A DNA stretch of 64,000 nucleotides, taken from assembly GCA_019843655.1 (NCBI GenBank), contig JACDQD010000008.1:18014442-18078441 (forward strand), in the 5' to 3' direction. The translations under genes and the position numbers were made by a program. Under the pieces are notes generated by a model. The model was not told the DNA's origin. It made no database searches and saw only the letters and a program-made list of their open reading frames with translations. The stretch is from Lethocerus indicus. Its lineage: Eukaryota > Arthropoda > Insecta > Hemiptera > Belostomatidae. Below, piece by piece: positions 63,101 through 64,000 of the stretch (position 1 is the first letter of the stretch; the number at the start of each line of letters is the position of its first letter).

Positions 63101-63969
63101 ATAAAACCCTTGAACTGATATTCTATAAATAATACAATAAACATTTAAAAAATTATGAAATATAATTGCGAATGCAGACTGCAGTGAAATTAATTTATCA
63201 ATTCTTATTAATATTAATATATTCTCTAATGTTAAATTGCATATCTATTAAATAAGCACCATAAAATTATAAATATTGAAGAACACACATTTTTGGAACA
63301 GACCTTCACTCATGTCAGATGATGCGTGTGAAATACTCCTCCTACGTCTTCTACGTCTTCTCTGCTTAAAACCATTTTTCAGTAGAGGAGCTGACCTCGG
63401 AGGAAGCACAAGTTCAAGCCTTGTCACAGCACACTGAATAACTTGAGATATCAGAGAAAGGCTTAATGCCACTCCACCCATTGTATGAGGTGAACCTACA
63501 ATTAAAAAATAGTATATAATTAAATTAGAGAGGACACACTAAATCTGAAATCTCAATGCACAGACGAATATACCTTGATAATGTTTTTTTCTCTTGATAT
63601 TTAATTAGGATACATAATTCAAATAAAATTGAGATAAATTCTATATATCATATGTAAACAAATATTAACAATATAATGAATAATTTTCTGCCTCTTAGAA
63701 TTATGCTGTTATTATTTATTATCATATTCTACAAGAGAATATAAACTGATCAAAATAATTGGTATTGAAATTGATGTTTTAAAAAATTAAGACATTTACC
63801 TCTTACCTTTTGATTTCAGACGTTCAACACACATAATTGAAATTACAACCATCTTGAACAATATGTCATCGTTGAGCTTTTGGGACTCTCCTTCAGATTT
63901 GCCATTAACAGGACTAGGTTCCATTTCAGTCAGACAAATATTTAAGGCAGTCATTGCTTCATTGCATAA
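39034..63969 (-). CDS. SMG5: SMG5, nonsense-mediated mRNA decay factor (3' part of the gene, ten exons)
   Basis: SMG5 works with SMG7 in decay of transcripts bound by phosphorylated UPF1; it has an N-terminal 14-3-3-like/EST1 region and a C-terminal PIN fold. Ten exons are resolved: 63807-63969, 63304-63495, 62222-62320, 61941-62125, 61577-61724, 61094-61233, 60804-60938, 39535-39832, 39274-39445, 39034-39188. All nine introns have GT/AG ends and phases match at every junction. Recognised segments: VVISIMCVERLKSK, an eight-Arg run before SISHASSDMSEDDTES, VCCDWLSDN, LPEDVNVRGL, EMGQLWLKAEVSELE, PYLVLDAEAF, VRDTIRWLESQLKQGNRFLRAQ-type PIN motifs. The N-terminal exons lie beyond 64 kb. The last few dozen residues are not placed. 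Known SMG5 PIN domains lack most catalytic acids; here the Asp of LVLDAE is kept. One intron is about 21 kb, the others under 1 kb. Confidence 0.95.
39274..39445 (-). CDS. SMG5: SMG5 exon 9, PIN domain
   Basis: Acceptor attctctgtctcag, donor GTAAGT. Encodes VVSALDEQKRSSGRVRDTIR, then WLESQLKQGNRFLRAQ, aligning to the human PIN segment with VIDGLD, ARDGIRYLE and KKGNRYIRCQ. It ends two bases into a codon completed by exon 10. Confidence 0.93.
39535..39832 (-). CDS. SMG5: SMG5 exon 8, start of PIN domain
   Basis: Begins TCT GTA ATA (SVIARYLSQ) in phase 0 after the acceptor ending tcattgag, chosen because it matches the phase of exon 7 and has a pyrimidine tract. Encodes EKLMQEMGQLWLKAEVSELE, the conserved coiled region, then SLPPYLVLDAEAFIYHPSLV and KKFILVIPTV at the start of the PIN fold. 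Donor GTGAGC. About 20 CpG in 298 bp, in sharp contrast to exons 1-7. Confidence 0.93.
49686..49735. repeat. (CCA)n(CCG)n trinucleotide repeat
   Basis: CCA units pass directly into CCG/CGC units within the large SMG5 intron, followed by a few imperfect units. Confidence 0.9.
49799..49945. repeat. (GGGA)/(GA) purine repeat
   Basis: About 145 bp of nearly pure purine with GGGA and GAGA units on the plus strand; mirror-symmetric stretches could form triplex DNA. GAGA motifs are also binding sites for GAGA factor in insects, which is inference here. Confidence 0.85.
55841..55866. repeat. CCACCG repeat
   Basis: Short run of alternating CCA and CCG trinucleotides in the SMG5 intron. Confidence 0.8.
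56884..56908. repeat. (CCA)n microsatellite
   Basis: Eight CCA-type units in the SMG5 intron. Confidence 0.85.
58009..58030. repeat. (TC)n microsatellite
   Basis: Eleven TC units in a pyrimidine-rich stretch of the SMG5 intron. Confidence 0.85.
58215..58300 (-). repeat. tRNA-like or SINE-like fragment
   Basis: The minus strand has a perfect B-box GGTTCGATTCC (58239-58229), with a small hairpin CTAC-TTTC-GTAG upstream (58265-58254). No full cloverleaf could be drawn and the A-box is weak. May be a tRNA-derived SINE remnant inside the SMG5 intron. Confidence 0.3.
58825..58844. repeat. (TG)n microsatellite
   Basis: Mostly TG units with one GC interruption, followed by further TG-rich sequence to about 58930. 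Confidence 0.75.
60804..60938 (-). CDS. SMG5: SMG5 exon 7
   Basis: Exactly 45 codons in phase 0 at both ends. Acceptor tgtttttag, donor GTAAGT. Encodes TYARTCKLVKFGITLAQSGE and then GLNYNEPKQWF. It corresponds to the human RICCIRSFGHFIA-type segment. The next exon lies about 21 kb away. Confidence 0.93.
61094..61233 (-). CDS. SMG5: SMG5 exon 6, LPED motif
   Basis: Acceptor attttta-ag, donor GTAGGT. Encodes GIMTEELLCSIALPEDVNVR, then GLIGLQTSHTKLNWNF. The LPED followed by an RGL-like segment is a conserved SMG5 signature. No CpG occurs in the 140 bp. Confidence 0.93.
61577..61724 (-). CDS. SMG5: SMG5 exon 5
   Basis: Acceptor tattttgcag, donor GTAATC. Encodes VCCDWLSDNIALVKSCGPSC, then LISRLVALLNHISAVPNL, a helical segment aligning to the human region with a DWL start and an SRLSVLLN-like helix. 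Confidence 0.93.
61941..62125 (-). CDS. SMG5: SMG5 exon 4
   Basis: Acceptor cttttttcag-type, donor GTAAAT. Encodes GNGLEKNKVNGLSYSSEEEK and then PWHHPILTENKAF, HIHRVCRNGYIMQSIK, ending in phase 0 and leading into VCCDWL of the next exon. Confidence 0.9.
62222..62320 (-). CDS. SMG5: SMG5 exon 3, acidic linker
   Basis: Acceptor attttttcag, donor GTATGA. Encodes DDTESICSLDSNISEEGL and DHCNDSDDEFLPN, an acidic and serine-rich linker. Completes the split Asp codon from the previous exon. This linker is short compared with the vertebrate protein. Confidence 0.88.
63304..63495 (-). CDS. SMG5: SMG5 exon 2, with Arg-rich patch
   Basis: Starts after acceptor attgtag and ends GAAG before GTCTGT. Encodes GSPHTMGGVALSLSLISQ, the ELVLPPRSAP segment and KQ followed by eight consecutive Arg, then SISHASSDMSE. 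The basic patch before a serine/acidic stretch is also found in other SMG5 proteins and could act as a nuclear localisation signal. Confidence 0.92.
63807..63969 (-). CDS. SMG5: SMG5 exon 1 of those in the window
   Basis: Begins in phase 0 after acceptor ttttttactag and ends with one base of a split Gly codon before donor GTAAGA. Encodes LCNEAMTALNICLTEM and then DILFKMVVISIMCVERLKSK, matching the conserved helix of the SMG5 EST1 region. It is preceded at the window edge by intron only, so earlier exons are outside. Confidence 0.9.
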
Positions 63970-64000
63970 CTAGTAAAAAAATTATAAAAATAATATTTCT

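Larger units (their letters stand above)
59515..64000. other. AT-rich, CpG-depleted domain over SMG5 5' exons
   Basis: From about 59.5 kb to the window end the sequence is markedly AT-rich with about 20 CpG dinucleotides by eye count in 4.4 kb, including exons and introns. All sequence to the left is CpG-rich. The long G/C homopolymers and purine tracts common to the left disappear. Introns at 62321-63303 and 60939-61093 contain no other feature. Confidence 0.85.

Overview
The window looks like nuclear DNA of an arthropod, most likely an insect; I cannot place it more narrowly. Evidence: one spliced conserved eukaryotic gene (SMG5) with GT/AG introns, three 5'-truncated jockey-type non-LTR retrotransposon copies with target-site duplications, a satellite array, no bacterial gene organisation, and CpG-rich sequence over most of the window, unlike a vertebrate genome.

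Layout. From 1 to about 38.9 kb I find no convincing protein-coding gene. This stretch holds three jockey-type insertions (571-908, 2111-2530, 23588-24067), a CpG-rich regulatory candidate with two CACGTG sites and a GC box (7.9-8.1 kb), a 148-bp tandem duplication (13041-13328), two members of a dispersed repeat with hammerhead-ribozyme-like stem-loops (22.1 kb and 34.5 kb), a second dispersed repeat pair (22.45 and 30.1 kb), a 104-bp satellite array flanked by degenerate 26/52-bp repeats (25.4-29.5 kb), and a five-copy 70/71-bp array whose unit carries a CTCF-like GGGGGCGCTA core (34.83-35.16 kb).

From 39.0 kb to the right edge the minus strand carries the 3' two-thirds or so of SMG5, a nonsense-mediated decay factor. 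Ten exons are resolved to the base, with compatible phases at every junction. The 5' exons lie beyond 64 kb; the terminal exon after 39034 was not found with confidence. Nine introns lie between the exons. Eight are 85-983 bp; one is about 21 kb and separates the mid-region exons from the PIN-domain exons.

The main surprise is inside SMG5. At about 59.5 kb the DNA changes abruptly from CpG-rich, purine-tract-rich sequence to AT-rich, strongly CpG-depleted sequence. The change extends to the coding exons: roughly 20 CpG in the 298-bp exon at 39.5-39.8 kb against roughly 12 in the 1,062 bp of the seven upstream exons. A boundary of germline gene-body methylation is the simplest reading; an assembly join is less likely because frame and homology continue across it.
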